A stretch of DNA of 64,000 bases from Treponema socranskii subsp. paredis ATCC 35535 (GCA_000413015.1 KE332515.1:1489730-1553729), one strand, 5' to 3'. Numbered from the stretch's first letter, positions 35,120-42,586 are shown. Numbers and translations: made by a program. The notes: a model not told the origin generated them from the letters alone.

Positions 35120-35264
35120 TGTCAAGTACCTGTGCACGCTGTCAAAAACGGACGCGATACGTATCCTCCCCCTAAAATTTCCGTGGACACTTTGGCCACA
35201 AAAATGCTCGCTTGGCCACACGTAAATCACGATAGTGTAAGCAGTTAGCCCGTTTTGTGGCCAA
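35120..35264. promoter_or_regulatory. Phased short repeats upstream of the T2SS operon
   Basis: Upstream of the first T2SS gene (start 35068) TGTCAA occurs at 35120-35125 and 35140-35145, and TTGGCCACA at 35192-35200 and 35212-35220; each pair is exactly 20 bases apart (start to start). An inverted TGTGGCCAA lies at 35256-35264. On the minus strand TGTCAA reads TTGACA, a -35 consensus, but the matching -10 boxes are weak (GTAGGG or ACAGTA). I read this as the control region of the T2SS operon; the regulator is unknown. Confidence 0.5.
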
Positions 35265-35434
35265 CGCTTTATCTTGCATTGCCTGTCATATAATACGGTC
35301 ACTTTCGACATACCGCTGCTTTCTGCTAAAAAATCACCACGCGAGAAAAGAATGAAATCGCAAACGAATTGCTATCCCCTGTCATACGAAAATAAAAACA
35401 CACGTTTTGTATCGAACGAAAAAGCAATAACCGC

Positions 35435-35456
35435 TTCGGTATCACATGATACCGAA
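35435..35456. repeat. Palindrome family 1, GGTATCA-N2-TGATACC, copy 1
   Basis: Perfect 22-bp palindrome with core GGTATCAcaTGATACC. Four further copies occur within 1.5 kb. No gene is seen from 35069 to 36241. Confidence 0.7.
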
Positions 35457-35614
35457 AAGAAAATATGAAAAATACTCGGGATACTGTTCGAACCGTCCAT
35501 TTGCAAATTAACTGCATCTCCACGCGTATGGCAGGCAATGCAAGATAAAGGAGTGTTCACAAAGTATCCTAATTGCCTGTATTATCGTGACTTACGTGTG
35601 GAGATGGCAGAGTT

Positions 35615-35638
35615 TTTGTGGAGACAGTTCTCCACAAA
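35615..35638. repeat. Perfect hairpin with TGTGGAGA arms
   Basis: Arms TTTGTGGAGA and TCTCCACAAA enclose a CAGT loop; another direct TGTGGAGA copy lies at 35597-35604. There is no U tract on either side, so it is more likely a protein site than a terminator. Confidence 0.55.
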
Positions 35639-35675
35639 GATTGAGAGGGTGTTCGTCACAAAATTCGGCATTTCC

Positions 35676-35758
35676 GGTATCATTTGATACCAAAATCAAC
35701 TGAATACAAAAATATAGTTACTACAAAACGGTATCATGTGATACCGAAAACACAATAC
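35676..35758. repeat. Palindrome family 1, paired copies 2 and 3 in a direct repeat
   Basis: Two GGTATCA-N2-TGATACC palindromes (35676-35691 and 35729-35746) flank about 37 bases. The whole block occurs again at 36849-36932 with few changes. Confidence 0.7.
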
Positions 35759-35802
35759 CCCCTTGCAAGCCGTTTTTACTCATGCGTATTATAATGTTCC
35801 GT

Positions 35803-35903
35803 TTGACACGGTACCGGTATCATGCTATAGTTTCCTTGAAAAGCTGAGAGCCTTGATTGCGGAAGAATTGGACTTCCGGGATTGCAAGGACTTGTGCTTT
35901 TAT
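35803..35903 (+). ncRNA. Structured small RNA candidate, copy 1, with its own promoter
   Basis: A canonical promoter TTGACA (35803-35808), 17 bases, TATAGT (35826-35831) is followed by about 70 bases that fold into nested stems: AAAAGC with GCTTTT (ending in U-rich sequence), CCTTG with CAAGG, and CGGAAG with CTTCCG. The second copy at 36509-36612 keeps the pairing although the inner bases differ, which is compensatory change. No convincing ORF covers it. RNA function is inferred. Confidence 0.6.
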
Positions 35904-36241
35904 CGGAAAGCTGGGATGTGTAATTGTGCGGGTAGTGTACCTGAGGGGGGACACTATCTCAGTTTTTTTTATTTCCTCTCGTAACATATACTGTCCCCTT
36001 CGATACTTTATCGTTCGATATGCCATCTACAGCGCATTGACACAGGTGACTACAGCGACTATGCTACGTATGGGACGGTACTGACTTCCTCCTGCTCACC
36101 AGCGGGAATACGTTGTCGGAAACCCGTCCCGACCCGATTTCCCGCTGTGTCATTAACGGCGATACGATATCGACTTTATTTTTTAATCGAACAATAGCAA
36201 CGAAATCCTTTTTTAGATAGCTACCGAATATCCGATGTACT

Positions 36242-36463
36242 ATGGCGAGTGCAGACATGGATCAAAAACTGCGAGACGAAATCCTTAAAAGCCTTTATAC
36301 GCCGAAAGTCAGAAGAGGATTACGAACCGACGAACTCCGTCAACATTTTGATTTCGTCTTCGGACTATTACGAGGGGAAGCGGTACAAGCGCCTGAATGG
36401 GGCTCCCCGTATTGTGAAAAACTAAAACGCACTTTTTTATCCGACCGATGGAAGCGCTCTTAA
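36242..36463 (+). CDS. Small ORF of doubtful coding status
   Basis: A 73-residue ORF (MASADMDQKLRDEILKSLYT, then VRRGLRTDELRQHFDFVFGL) lies between the two RNA candidates. I see no family signature and no clear ribosome site before the ATG. The sequence looks like a plausible soluble helical protein, with an amphipathic helix in the first 35 residues. The surrounding 35.1-37.3 kb is otherwise non-coding and rich in palindromes. It may be a small regulator or chance. Confidence 0.3.
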   Translation: MASADMDQKLRDEILKSLYTPKVRRGLRTDELRQHFDFVFGLLRGEAVQAPEWGSPYCEKLKRTFLSDRWKRS

Positions 36464-36508
36464 AACCGGTCGCGCTCCCCTTCGATCCGGTTTTTATGAT
36501 GCTTCCGT

Positions 36509-36612
36509 TTGACACGGTAGGGGCATCGTGCTATAGTTTCCTCGAAAAGCCGAGAGCCTTGGTCGCTCGGGTATTGGACCCGGGGGATTGCAAGGACTCA
36601 AGGCTTTTTATA
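36509..36612 (+). ncRNA. Structured small RNA candidate, copy 2, with its own promoter
   Basis: TTGACA (36509-36514), 17 bases, TATAGT (36532-36537), then a fold matching copy 1: AAAAGCC with GGCTTTT plus U tract, CCTTG with CAAGG, and CGGGT with ACCCG in place of CGGAAG/CTTCCG. The last stem and U run look like an intrinsic terminator at about 36600-36611. Apart from family 1 and 2 palindromes I see nothing else in 36613-37330. Confidence 0.6.
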
Positions 36613-36725
36613 AAAAAGAGTTTCTATCTCCTTACGACACGATCATATGTGCCTCAAAATCAGCTACAAAAAATAGTACTCGGAGACCGCGCCCGCCGAT
36701 TTATATCGTCTCACATATATCTTTC

Positions 36726-36743
36726 AACCGACACGTGTCGGTT
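36726..36743. repeat. Palindrome family 2, ACCGACACGTGTCGGT, copy 1
   Basis: Perfect 18-bp palindrome AACCGACACGTGTCGGTT. Further copies lie at 36962-36985, 37786-37801, 37884-37899 and 37972-38005. Confidence 0.75.
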
Positions 36744-36848
36744 CAAATTTCAGTAAAAGTACAGTCGTACAGCGTAATCTGAATTTCAAACCGACGCCGA
36801 TATCGCCCTCCTTCACGTAGTACAAAAGCTATGTACATACGATAATTT

Positions 36849-36932
36849 TGGTATCAAATGATACCAAAATACACTAAATACAAAAATATAGTTACTACAA
36901 AACGGTATCATTTGATACCAAGAAATGCAATA
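36849..36932. repeat. Palindrome family 1, paired copies 4 and 5 in a direct repeat
   Basis: Second copy of the block at 35676-35758, with palindromes at 36849-36864 (extended arms 36845-36870) and 36904-36919. The spacer is nearly unchanged. Confidence 0.7.
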
Positions 36933-36961
36933 CCATAGCCCACCTTTCGTAAGAGGACCCC

Positions 36962-36985
36962 TTCGACCGACACGTGTCGGTCGAA
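36962..36985. repeat. Palindrome family 2, copy 2
   Basis: Perfect 24-bp palindrome around ACCGACACGTGTCGGT, with arms extended to TTCG/CGAA. Confidence 0.75.
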
Positions 36986-37330
36986 ATTCCGACAGCTTTG
37001 TAGAATTATATGGTTATCGGAATTTTCGATAGCAGTAATACACCGGCGGATCAGCAAAATCGATAAACGAAAAATACCCTTAACTCCCTGACGCAAGATA
37101 AAGGTTTGTAATGCAATCACCGCTTTTTTCTTGCAATACAAGGACTTAGCCGTACTACAGCCGGTTCTTCCGTAATGCATATTTTTTTTCTACGATAATA
37201 GCACGTAATGTATACAAAATCATACATTTAGATGACAAAAATGATATGCTTGCAAAATATATAGAGATACGGTAATATACAAATAAGAAACTATGCTAAA
37301 ACTATATAATTATAGATTTATTTAAATACT

Positions 37331-37882
37331 ATGTATTTTTCAAAGAAAAGAATAAAAGCACTTACCGAAATCATACAAAACTCGGGTACTACATCGATAA
37401 AAATTACGTTCGATATCGGATGGTGCGATGTATTGGAACTCAAAGATACTGTAGATATACTGTTTCATGCGTGGAGCTTCTTTTGGAAAAAACAATACTA
37501 TTCCCGACACCTTGCGTTTAAGGGAATACTTCGGAGATTGCGTATTACCTATGATACAAAGAAGGAGTGTTGTAAGCCGTATATTTCATTACTGGTCTTA
37601 TTGCCGACAGGGGATACGGATATACGAAACATCGAACACAAATTATATATCGCGTGGATAAAAGCAGTAGGGCAACATACCGATGCTGCCGTCTCTGTTG
37701 CAGTTATAGAAAAGGAAGCTATGGAAGAAGCGGTACGGGTATTTTGTACGGCCGATACAATCAAGCATAGCGAGCGAAACGATGAACCGACACGTGTCGG
37801 TCGGGCGATAGAGGAGTGTATTAAAGCAGCGAAGGGTAGACATCGGTTTGTTGCAGTAGGCGGGCTGTTTAAAAATATTTAA
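37331..37882 (+). pseudogene. Degenerate Rep_1-like rolling-circle replication protein
   Basis: The 183-residue ORF has the order of motifs seen in Rep_1 initiators: SIKITFDIGWCDVLELKDTV, HAWSFFWKKQYYSRHLAFKG, ILRRLRITYDTKKECCKPYI and HKLYIAWIKAVGQHTDAAVS. In active members the stretch after 'EITYN' reads HPHxH for metal binding and a later Tyr is catalytic; here the histidines are missing (KPYIS) and no KY motif is evident. It also lacks a ribosome site. Palindrome family 2 copy 3 lies inside its 3' end. I read it as a relic of an integrated plasmid, in line with the mobile surroundings. The family assignment is from memory of motifs and needs a profile search. Confidence 0.45.
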
Positions 37883-37996
37883 AACCGACACGTGTCGGTC
37901 GAGCGATAGAAGAGTATATAAAAGCAGCAAGAGGCAAACATTGTTTTGGTCAGTAGCGGACTGTTTTAAAACCGTTTAGAACCGACACGTGTCGGT
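37795..37996. repeat. Two tandem ~98-bp repeats bounded by palindrome family 2
   Basis: The segment after the palindrome at 37786 is repeated after the palindrome at 37884, with spacing of 98 and then 97 bases to the palindrome at 37981. The last palindrome is extended to a perfect 34-bp inverted repeat (37972-38005). The first unit encodes the end of the Rep-like ORF, the second is a decayed copy. Confidence 0.75.
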
Positions 37997-38038
37997 TCTA
38001 AACGGAAAAAAGGCATACGGTCTTTAAGCAATGATTTT

Positions 38039-38449
38039 TTATCGAACAGAAGATGTAAAGTCTATTTTCCGTTGCGCTTTTTTGACGAGACGAATATATT
38101 TTTCAGGTACGATTGTAATACCGCACTCTTTCGCATAATCAAGGTAATCCGCATCGCTTATTTTGAGCCATTTCATAACCTCATCATGAGGAAAGGATAA
38201 CCGCCCCGCAATAAAAACAGAAAACTTTGGATTACCGCAACCGGGTAACAAAAATCGATTTGCTTTATAAGTAGTGAGCGCCGCACCGCCTTTCATTTTA
38301 GCACAATCTTCGACAGTGTAAAATTCTTTTGATGTAATTGCCTTTTCTTTCGGAGATTGAAGTATTTTGTGTACTTCTGAAAGTTGACGTAGAAGCCGCT
38401 CATTTTGAAGTTGTATGGATTTCAAATCTAAATCAATGTTTTTTTGCAC
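38039..38449 (-). CDS. Excisionase-like/DNA-binding accessory protein of the integrative element
   Basis: The 136-residue protein has an N-terminal coiled coil (LKSIQLQNERLLRQLSEVHK) and then an AlpA/excisionase-like winged helix (KEFYTVEDCAKMKGGAALTTY, FSVFIAGRLSFPHDEVMKWL). I use the GTG at 38449: AGGAGG lies 5 bases upstream. It is divergent from an XRE repressor and 1.6 kb from a tyrosine integrase, the usual control set of an integrative element. A 9-bp inverted repeat (GCCTAATTT, 38463-38496) lies in its leader just before the ribosome site. The role in excision is inferred. Confidence 0.6.
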   Translation of the reverse strand: MQKNIDLDLKSIQLQNERLLRQLSEVHKILQSPKEKAITSKEFYTVEDCAKMKGGAALTTYKANRFLLPGCGNPKFSVFIAGRLSFPHDEVMKWLKISDADYLDYAKECGITIVPEKYIRLVKKAQRKIDFTSSVR

Positions 38450-38551
38450 TTTCCCCTCCTTTGCCTAATTTCGGCCGGGATATTCCAAAATTAGGCATTG
38501 TATGATATAGTCATTAATACAAGCAATCACAAATCTCTGACCTAACAGGTT

Positions 38552-38603
38552 TTGACTAGTAATTTTGTACGAATTATAGTAAAATGACCTAAAATTCGTA
38601 CAA
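38552..38603 (+). promoter_or_regulatory. Promoter and operator of the XRE repressor gene
   Basis: TTGACT (38552-38557), 17 bases, TATAGT (38575-38580) points to the repressor gene. An inverted repeat TTGTACGAAT (38565-38574) and ATTCGTACAA (38594-38603) overlaps and follows the -10 box, as expected for autorepression. Confidence 0.7.
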
Positions 38604-38644
38604 TAATTAATATATAATTTTGTTGTCTCAAAGTCAAGGTATTT

Positions 38645-39304
38645 ATGCGAACGAGTGCGGAATTTGTTGAAATTTTGGAAAAATTTCTCAAGGAAAAAAA
38701 GATAAGCCGCCGACAATTCTGCGGTCTTGTAGATATTCCCAACTCGACAATATCTTCATGGAAATCGAAAAATGTACTCCCTTCGATCGAGTTAGTCGCA
38801 AAAGTAGCGAAATTTATGAATGTATCGCTTGATTGGCTTGTTTATGGGGAACAATTCGACAATGCAAATGAATTGAATAATTTAGAAAATCCTTATAGCC
38901 GAAAAAGTATTTTATACAGAATCGAAATTGTGCTGAGGCAAAATAACGAAGATTACGATTATGATTTGGAATCATTGCATAGAAAATATTTGAGCGATAT
39001 TGTTGATTATGAAGTTTTATTAAATTGGGTCTGCGGCAAAGCAAACTTGCCGGAAAATGTTCTCCCCGAAATCGCAAAAAAATTAAACGTTTCATTGCAA
39101 TGGTTATTAACAAAAGATGAATATCATCAAGAAGATTTTGATGCGTTTATTTATAAACTTGGAAAATCATATGCGGGCATCCTTAAAGGTTATTTTTGCT
39201 TAGACAAGGAAGATCAAAAATTTGTAGACCACTACATCGCTTCAAGACTCGAATTCCGCAAATTAAAAAAAGAGATAGAACGAAAAAAACATCCCCTCGA
39301 ATAA
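38645..39304 (+). CDS. XRE-family transcriptional repressor
   Basis: The 219-residue protein has an N-terminal Cro/CI helix-turn-helix (about 8-65: KKISRRQFCGLVDIPNSTIS, SSWKSKNVLPSIELVAKVAK, FMNVSLDWLV). A second HTH-like unit lies at about 118-155 (EVLLNWVCGKANLPENVLPE, then LNVSLQWLL), so the protein seems to contain two related DNA-binding units. A charged helical tail follows. It probably represses its own promoter and the divergent excisionase-like gene through the operator at 38565-38603. No RecA-dependent cleavage domain is seen. Confidence 0.85.
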   Translation: MRTSAEFVEILEKFLKEKKISRRQFCGLVDIPNSTISSWKSKNVLPSIELVAKVAKFMNVSLDWLVYGEQFDNANELNNLENPYSRKSILYRIEIVLRQNNEDYDYDLESLHRKYLSDIVDYEVLLNWVCGKANLPENVLPEIAKKLNVSLQWLLTKDEYHQEDFDAFIYKLGKSYAGILKGYFCLDKEDQKFVDHYIASRLEFRKLKKEIERKKHPLE

Positions 39305-39339
39305 ACAAACAACTTGTAAGTCGAGATAAATCGTTTGTT

Positions 39340-39660
39340 TTACATCGTGGCCGTCTTTTTCACAAAAGGCAGCGTTTCGAATGTCTTATTTTCCAGCATA
39401 CTGATTAAACGACAAGCCGTACCGGTCGGATGATTCGTTCCTTTTTCCCATGCCTCAACCGTCTTACTTGAAACACCCATATACTTTGCAAACAAAGGCT
39501 GTGTCATTCCAGCGGAAGTCCGTATCTGTTTTATTTCAGTGTTATCATATTTTTTTACAGGTTGAATCTCATAAATTGTTTTACGCCCTTTTAATTCTCC
39601 CCGTTCAATTGCAACCGCTTCATTTAAGCTTGCCATCAAGTTATCAAAAAATTTACTCAT
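39340..39660 (-). CDS. HTH antitoxin of a RelE/HigB-type pair
   Basis: The 106-residue protein has a short N-terminal region and a helix-turn-helix at about 43-95 (IKQIRTSAGMTQPLFAKYMG, VSSKTVEAWEKGTNHPTGTA). This arrangement is typical of HigA/MqsA-like antitoxins whose toxin gene comes first. Its start overlaps the toxin stop by 8 bases. It should neutralise the toxin and repress the operon. Confidence 0.88.
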   Translation of the reverse strand: MSKFFDNLMASLNEAVAIERGELKGRKTIYEIQPVKKYDNTEIKQIRTSAGMTQPLFAKYMGVSSKTVEAWEKGTNHPTGTACRLISMLENKTFETLPFVKKTATM

Positions 39661-40012
39661 GTTCTTTCCTCCAATTTTTTGCGACTTCCGCTTTTAAGAT
39701 TCCGATAATCCGCTTTACTTCGTTCTTTTCTGCAGCAGTCAGATTCGGCTTTTCATCTTTTGAAAATACCTGAAGCAGATAATTTTTTTCAAATGTTGCA
39801 AAATCGACATAACAGACTCTGGCACTTCCGCTTTTTCCTTTATCCTCAAAAGCAAATCGAAGTTTTCTCAAGCCGCCTGTTCCGACCATCATATCTCCTG
39901 CATTGGGATTTTTGATAAGAAATTGCTGTACTTCAGCCAAATCATCATCATTAAAACCGAGCGCAAACCACCTTTTTGTAAAAGACGGAGTTTCTATAAA
40001 TTCTCTTTTCAC
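39653..40012 (-). CDS. RelE/HigB-type toxin
   Basis: I prefer the GTG at 40012, with GAGGTGG just upstream, over the TTG at 40024. The protein (about 119 residues) carries the RelE-like pattern FTKRWFALGFNDDDLAEVQQ, GTGGLRKLRFAFEDKGKSGS, ARVCYVDFATFEKNYLLQVF and DEKPNLTAAEKNEVKRII. Such toxins cut mRNA at the ribosome. The pair lies inside the integrative element between the repressor and the integrase, and probably stabilises it. Confidence 0.88.
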   Translation of the reverse strand: MKREFIETPSFTKRWFALGFNDDDLAEVQQFLIKNPNAGDMMVGTGGLRKLRFAFEDKGKSGSARVCYVDFATFEKNYLLQVFSKDEKPNLTAAEKNEVKRIIGILKAEVAKNWRKEHE

Positions 40013-40067
40013 TTTCCACCTCAAATATACCCTATAAAATAGGAGTCGTCAACATGGTTCCGATATT

Positions 40068-41249
40068 TTATTCAAACAGTCTGTTTGCCGCTTCAGCTGC
40101 AGGCTTTACTGCCGCTACCATTTCAGGAATTGCAGCACGTGTATAATGGTCAGTCATAGCAAGGCTGGTGTGGCCGGCAATCTTCTGAACAGTCTCACCG
40201 GCAACATCTCGCCGCATTCTCGTGATGTAAGTATAACGTAGTGAATGCGGTGTCAGAATCCTATTGCCGACATCGATTCCTGATTGTTTTACTGCTCTCC
40301 TGAACCATTCTTCCGCGAGCCATTTCCGTATCGGTTTATTGTATCGTTGGAATACATAGTCATTATTATCAAGATTTTTTTCTTGAATATATTTTTGAAT
40401 TATCATTCCAAAATCTGCCGGCAACGGAACTACTCTGATTTTTTTATCATCTTCCGAACCGCACTTATTATAATTCGTTCTTATAAGCTGATTATGCTTA
40501 TAAAATCCATCCACAACAAACATTCCTTCGGTAAATAGGAATTGATTAACACGAGTTCCGATTGCCTCTCCCAGTCGAAGCCCGCATTCAATACAACACA
40601 AAAGCAGCAAATAGATTGCTTTATGACCTTCATTAAACTGCGAATGTTTTGCATACTTCGCATCGCTAAGTTCGATCCAAAGCTGCTCATCAAAAAGCAC
40701 ATTCAGTTCATTTGTTGTAAAAACATCTTTTTTTGAACTGTTTCGTTTGAACTTCGGAAAAACAGGCGGGGAAATATACGGTAATCCCATAAACGGCGCC
40801 TCCGCATATACATCCCCGACCACGGTTAGAAAATTATTTTTCCAGCTTCCGGAATGCGCATCATCAGCTAGAAAGTCGATAACCCTCGGAACCGTTAAAT
40901 CTGCAAGTTCCAATTTGCCGAATTTCTCGACAAAAATATTAAGCATAAAACGTTTCGATTTTAAAGTTTCAATTGTGTACGTTTTTCCGAGTTTCCTCAT
41001 TCGCTCAAGATATGTACCGCCCGGAATATACATTTCTTCTGCAATCTTCGCAATTGTAATTTTCTCTTCGTGAAACAACGGAGGAAGAGTACATACAAAA
41101 GCAAATGCTTCTGCCTGTGTTTTACAGCCCTTACAGACTTTTTGATGCATTACACTCGTAGCAGGATCATTCCAATAATAATACCACTTATGAATGGTCT
41201 TACCTTTTGATTGAATCGCTTTTTTAAAGACGTGATAATTTGAATCCAT
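40068..41249 (-). CDS. Tyrosine recombinase/integrase
   Basis: The ATG at 41249 has GGAGG 5 bases upstream. The 393-residue protein has an N-terminal arm and core-binding region (YIPGGTYLERMRKLGKTYTI). The catalytic domain has Arg in CGLRLGEAIGTRV, the HxxR in LTPHSLRYTYITRMRRD, His in IAGHTSL and Tyr in MTDHYTRAA. All residues needed for strand exchange appear present. It lies next to the 3' side of a CAU-anticodon tRNA, a common attachment site. The element probably extends to lower coordinates and carries the two regulators and the toxin-antitoxin pair. Confidence 0.93.
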   Translation of the reverse strand: MDSNYHVFKKAIQSKGKTIHKWYYYWNDPATSVMHQKVCKGCKTQAEAFAFVCTLPPLFHEEKITIAKIAEEMYIPGGTYLERMRKLGKTYTIETLKSKRFMLNIFVEKFGKLELADLTVPRVIDFLADDAHSGSWKNNFLTVVGDVYAEAPFMGLPYISPPVFPKFKRNSSKKDVFTTNELNVLFDEQLWIELSDAKYAKHSQFNEGHKAIYLLLLCCIECGLRLGEAIGTRVNQFLFTEGMFVVDGFYKHNQLIRTNYNKCGSEDDKKIRVVPLPADFGMIIQKYIQEKNLDNNDYVFQRYNKPIRKWLAEEWFRRAVKQSGIDVGNRILTPHSLRYTYITRMRRDVAGETVQKIAGHTSLAMTDHYTRAAIPEMVAAVKPAAEAANRLFE

Positions 41250-41345
41250 AAAGACCTCCAAGTTTTTTATTAAGCACTTAACATTTGCTTAACATTTCCA
41301 AAAACCTGAAGATCAGATAATTTGTAAACGCTTGTATTATAAAGA

Positions 41346-41371
41346 TTTAGTATTTACCCCGGAATACTAAA
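41346..41371. repeat. Inverted repeat abutting the tRNA remnant
   Basis: TTTAGTATT and AATACTAAA enclose TACCCCGG, directly beside the point where tRNA homology ends (41374). It may be part of the integrase core site. From 41250 to 41345 I see no gene. Confidence 0.55.
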
Positions 41372-41438
41372 CACAGGACTTGAACCTGGGACCAATGGAT
41401 TATGAGTCCACTGCTCTAACCGACTGAGCTACTGGCCC
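41365..41438 (-). tRNA. CAU-anticodon tRNA (Met or Ile2) with replaced 3' end, probable attachment-site remnant
   Basis: On the minus strand the acceptor GGGCCAG (from 41438), D arm GCTC...GAGC, anticodon arm GTGGA-CTCATAA-TCCAT and T arm CCAGG-TTCAAGT are all regular. After CCTG (41374) the sequence becomes TGTTTAGTATT and cannot pair with CCAGG's last base or with the acceptor, where CTGGCCC is expected. Thus about 65 of 73 positions are intact. It is either non-functional or a split attachment site. The loop sequence and variable region resemble tRNA-Ile2 as much as elongator tRNA-Met. Confidence 0.7.
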
Positions 41439-41537
41439 GATTAGAAAAGAATCGTACCAGAAAATTGTGTTTTTAGTCAATATGAGATTTTAATAAGTAC
41501 AAGTGACAAAATGATCCTTTTCATATTACATCCGATA

Positions 41538-41600
41538 AATCTAACAACCGGTTGTAGTGCACGCGGCTTGTCTGCGTGTCCGCTACGAACCTTTGTTATT
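41538..41600 (-). repeat. Integron attC site 1
   Basis: On the minus strand the site ends in GTTAGAT, fitting the GTTRRRY core consensus. Arms AACAAAGGTTCGTAG and CTACAACCGGTTGTT pair imperfectly around a short centre with CAAGCCGCG. It directly follows the gene at 41609, as in a cassette. Confidence 0.75.
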
Positions 41601-41608
41601 TGATATTT

Positions 41609-42445
41609 TTAATATTCCGATATATAGCACTCAGTAGAGCCAATCATTATCCATTTCTCACTCCAAGTAAAATTATATTTTTTATCTACATCACTTTCAT
41701 TTAAGGGGAGGGTTATTTTAATCGGCTTGTCATATGTAATAGTTACAGGAGTCGCTTTGTCTATATATGGAGTATTAGGATGGGATGCAATATAACCACC
41801 AAAAAATACAAATTCAGTCTCGACTGATAAAATGATTTTATTATTTGAAATGGTCCATGTACCATTTATTCTTCTTAACCTGTTTATGCCTTGCGAGGGT
41901 CTAAATTCAAAAGTTTTGTCTTTATTTAATTTTAATAAAAAACCTCTCTGATCAGCTCCACCATTCCATTGTTCCCATACGATAGTCCTGTTTTCATAAT
42001 CATATTTAATGGTTGATTCCGATTCAAATACTTTTATTCTATTTATAGCATATTGTTCTAAATCGGTGAAAGTTACATTTTTGGTTGCTGGATGATACCA
42101 TTCAAACTGTTTATAATATTTTTCCAATTCTTTATCAGAGAAAATATATCCTTTTTTTGCGTAAAATAAATTCCTAAAAAGTTTTAGTTCAGTTTTTGAT
42201 AACGCGCCTAATTGCAGATCATTTAGATACAGTGTTTCAATGGCAGAAATATCTCCATTTCTGATAATAGTTTTATATTTTTTCAGATCAATATCCTCTT
42301 CAGCCCATTTTAGCCATTTTGATATCTCATTTGATAGTGGATATTCACAGTCTATTTCTTTTGAATATTTACTTATATAATTATCTTGAGAAAAAGATAA
42401 AGCTGTAAGAGAAAGAATGAATAATAATACAAAGTTTTTTTTCAT
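41609..42445 (-). CDS. Secreted cassette protein with YARHD-like domain
   Basis: GGAGG precedes the ATG. The 278-residue protein has a Sec signal (MKKNFVLLFILSLTALSFSQ). The middle contains LGALSKTELKLFRNLFYAKK, GYIFSDKELEKYYKQFEWYH and a conserved tail PATKNV, the pattern of the YARHG domain (usually 'LRNEIYARHGYIFKSKELQ..YF....WY'). The C-terminal half is a beta-rich lipocalin-like segment (WEQWNGGADQRGFLLKLNKD, RINGTWTISNNKIIL). It sits between attC sites 1 and 2, so it is an integron gene cassette. Function is unknown; cell-surface or periplasmic binding is likely. Confidence 0.82.
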   Translation of the reverse strand: MKKNFVLLFILSLTALSFSQDNYISKYSKEIDCEYPLSNEISKWLKWAEEDIDLKKYKTIIRNGDISAIETLYLNDLQLGALSKTELKLFRNLFYAKKGYIFSDKELEKYYKQFEWYHPATKNVTFTDLEQYAINRIKVFESESTIKYDYENRTIVWEQWNGGADQRGFLLKLNKDKTFEFRPSQGINRLRRINGTWTISNNKIILSVETEFVFFGGYIASHPNTPYIDKATPVTITYDKPIKITLPLNESDVDKKYNFTWSEKWIMIGSTECYISEY

Positions 42446-42478
42446 TTAGCCCTCCAAACGATCCAGTGCGAAGCATCC

Positions 42479-42541
42479 GTATAACATTTGGTTGTAGCGC
42501 ACGCGGCTTGACCCGCTGTCGGCTACGAACCTTTGTTATGC
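42479..42541 (-). repeat. Integron attC site 2
   Basis: Arms GCATAACAAAGGTTCGTAGC and GCTACAACCAAATGTTATAC (minus strand) pair over about 18 bases with a few mismatches; the centre again holds CAAGCCGCG. It closely resembles site 1 and directly follows the gene at 42587. Confidence 0.75.
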
Positions 42542-42586
42542 TATTTATTTTACTTATCTTCTAAATACTTTTTTTGCAAAAATGAA

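Noticed and set aside
35763..35984. Small ORFs over the structured RNA copies (also 36448-36756)
   Set aside because: Proteins from the two copies differ in frame and length, while the RNA pairing is kept. No ribosome site is seen.
35069..38038. CRISPR array
   Set aside because: Repeats are palindromes with irregular spacing or long tandem units, there are no short unique spacers and no cas genes are in the window.
41365..41438. Functional tRNA-Met
   Set aside because: The acceptor stem and the last T-stem pair cannot form, so I keep it as a tRNA remnant or attachment site.
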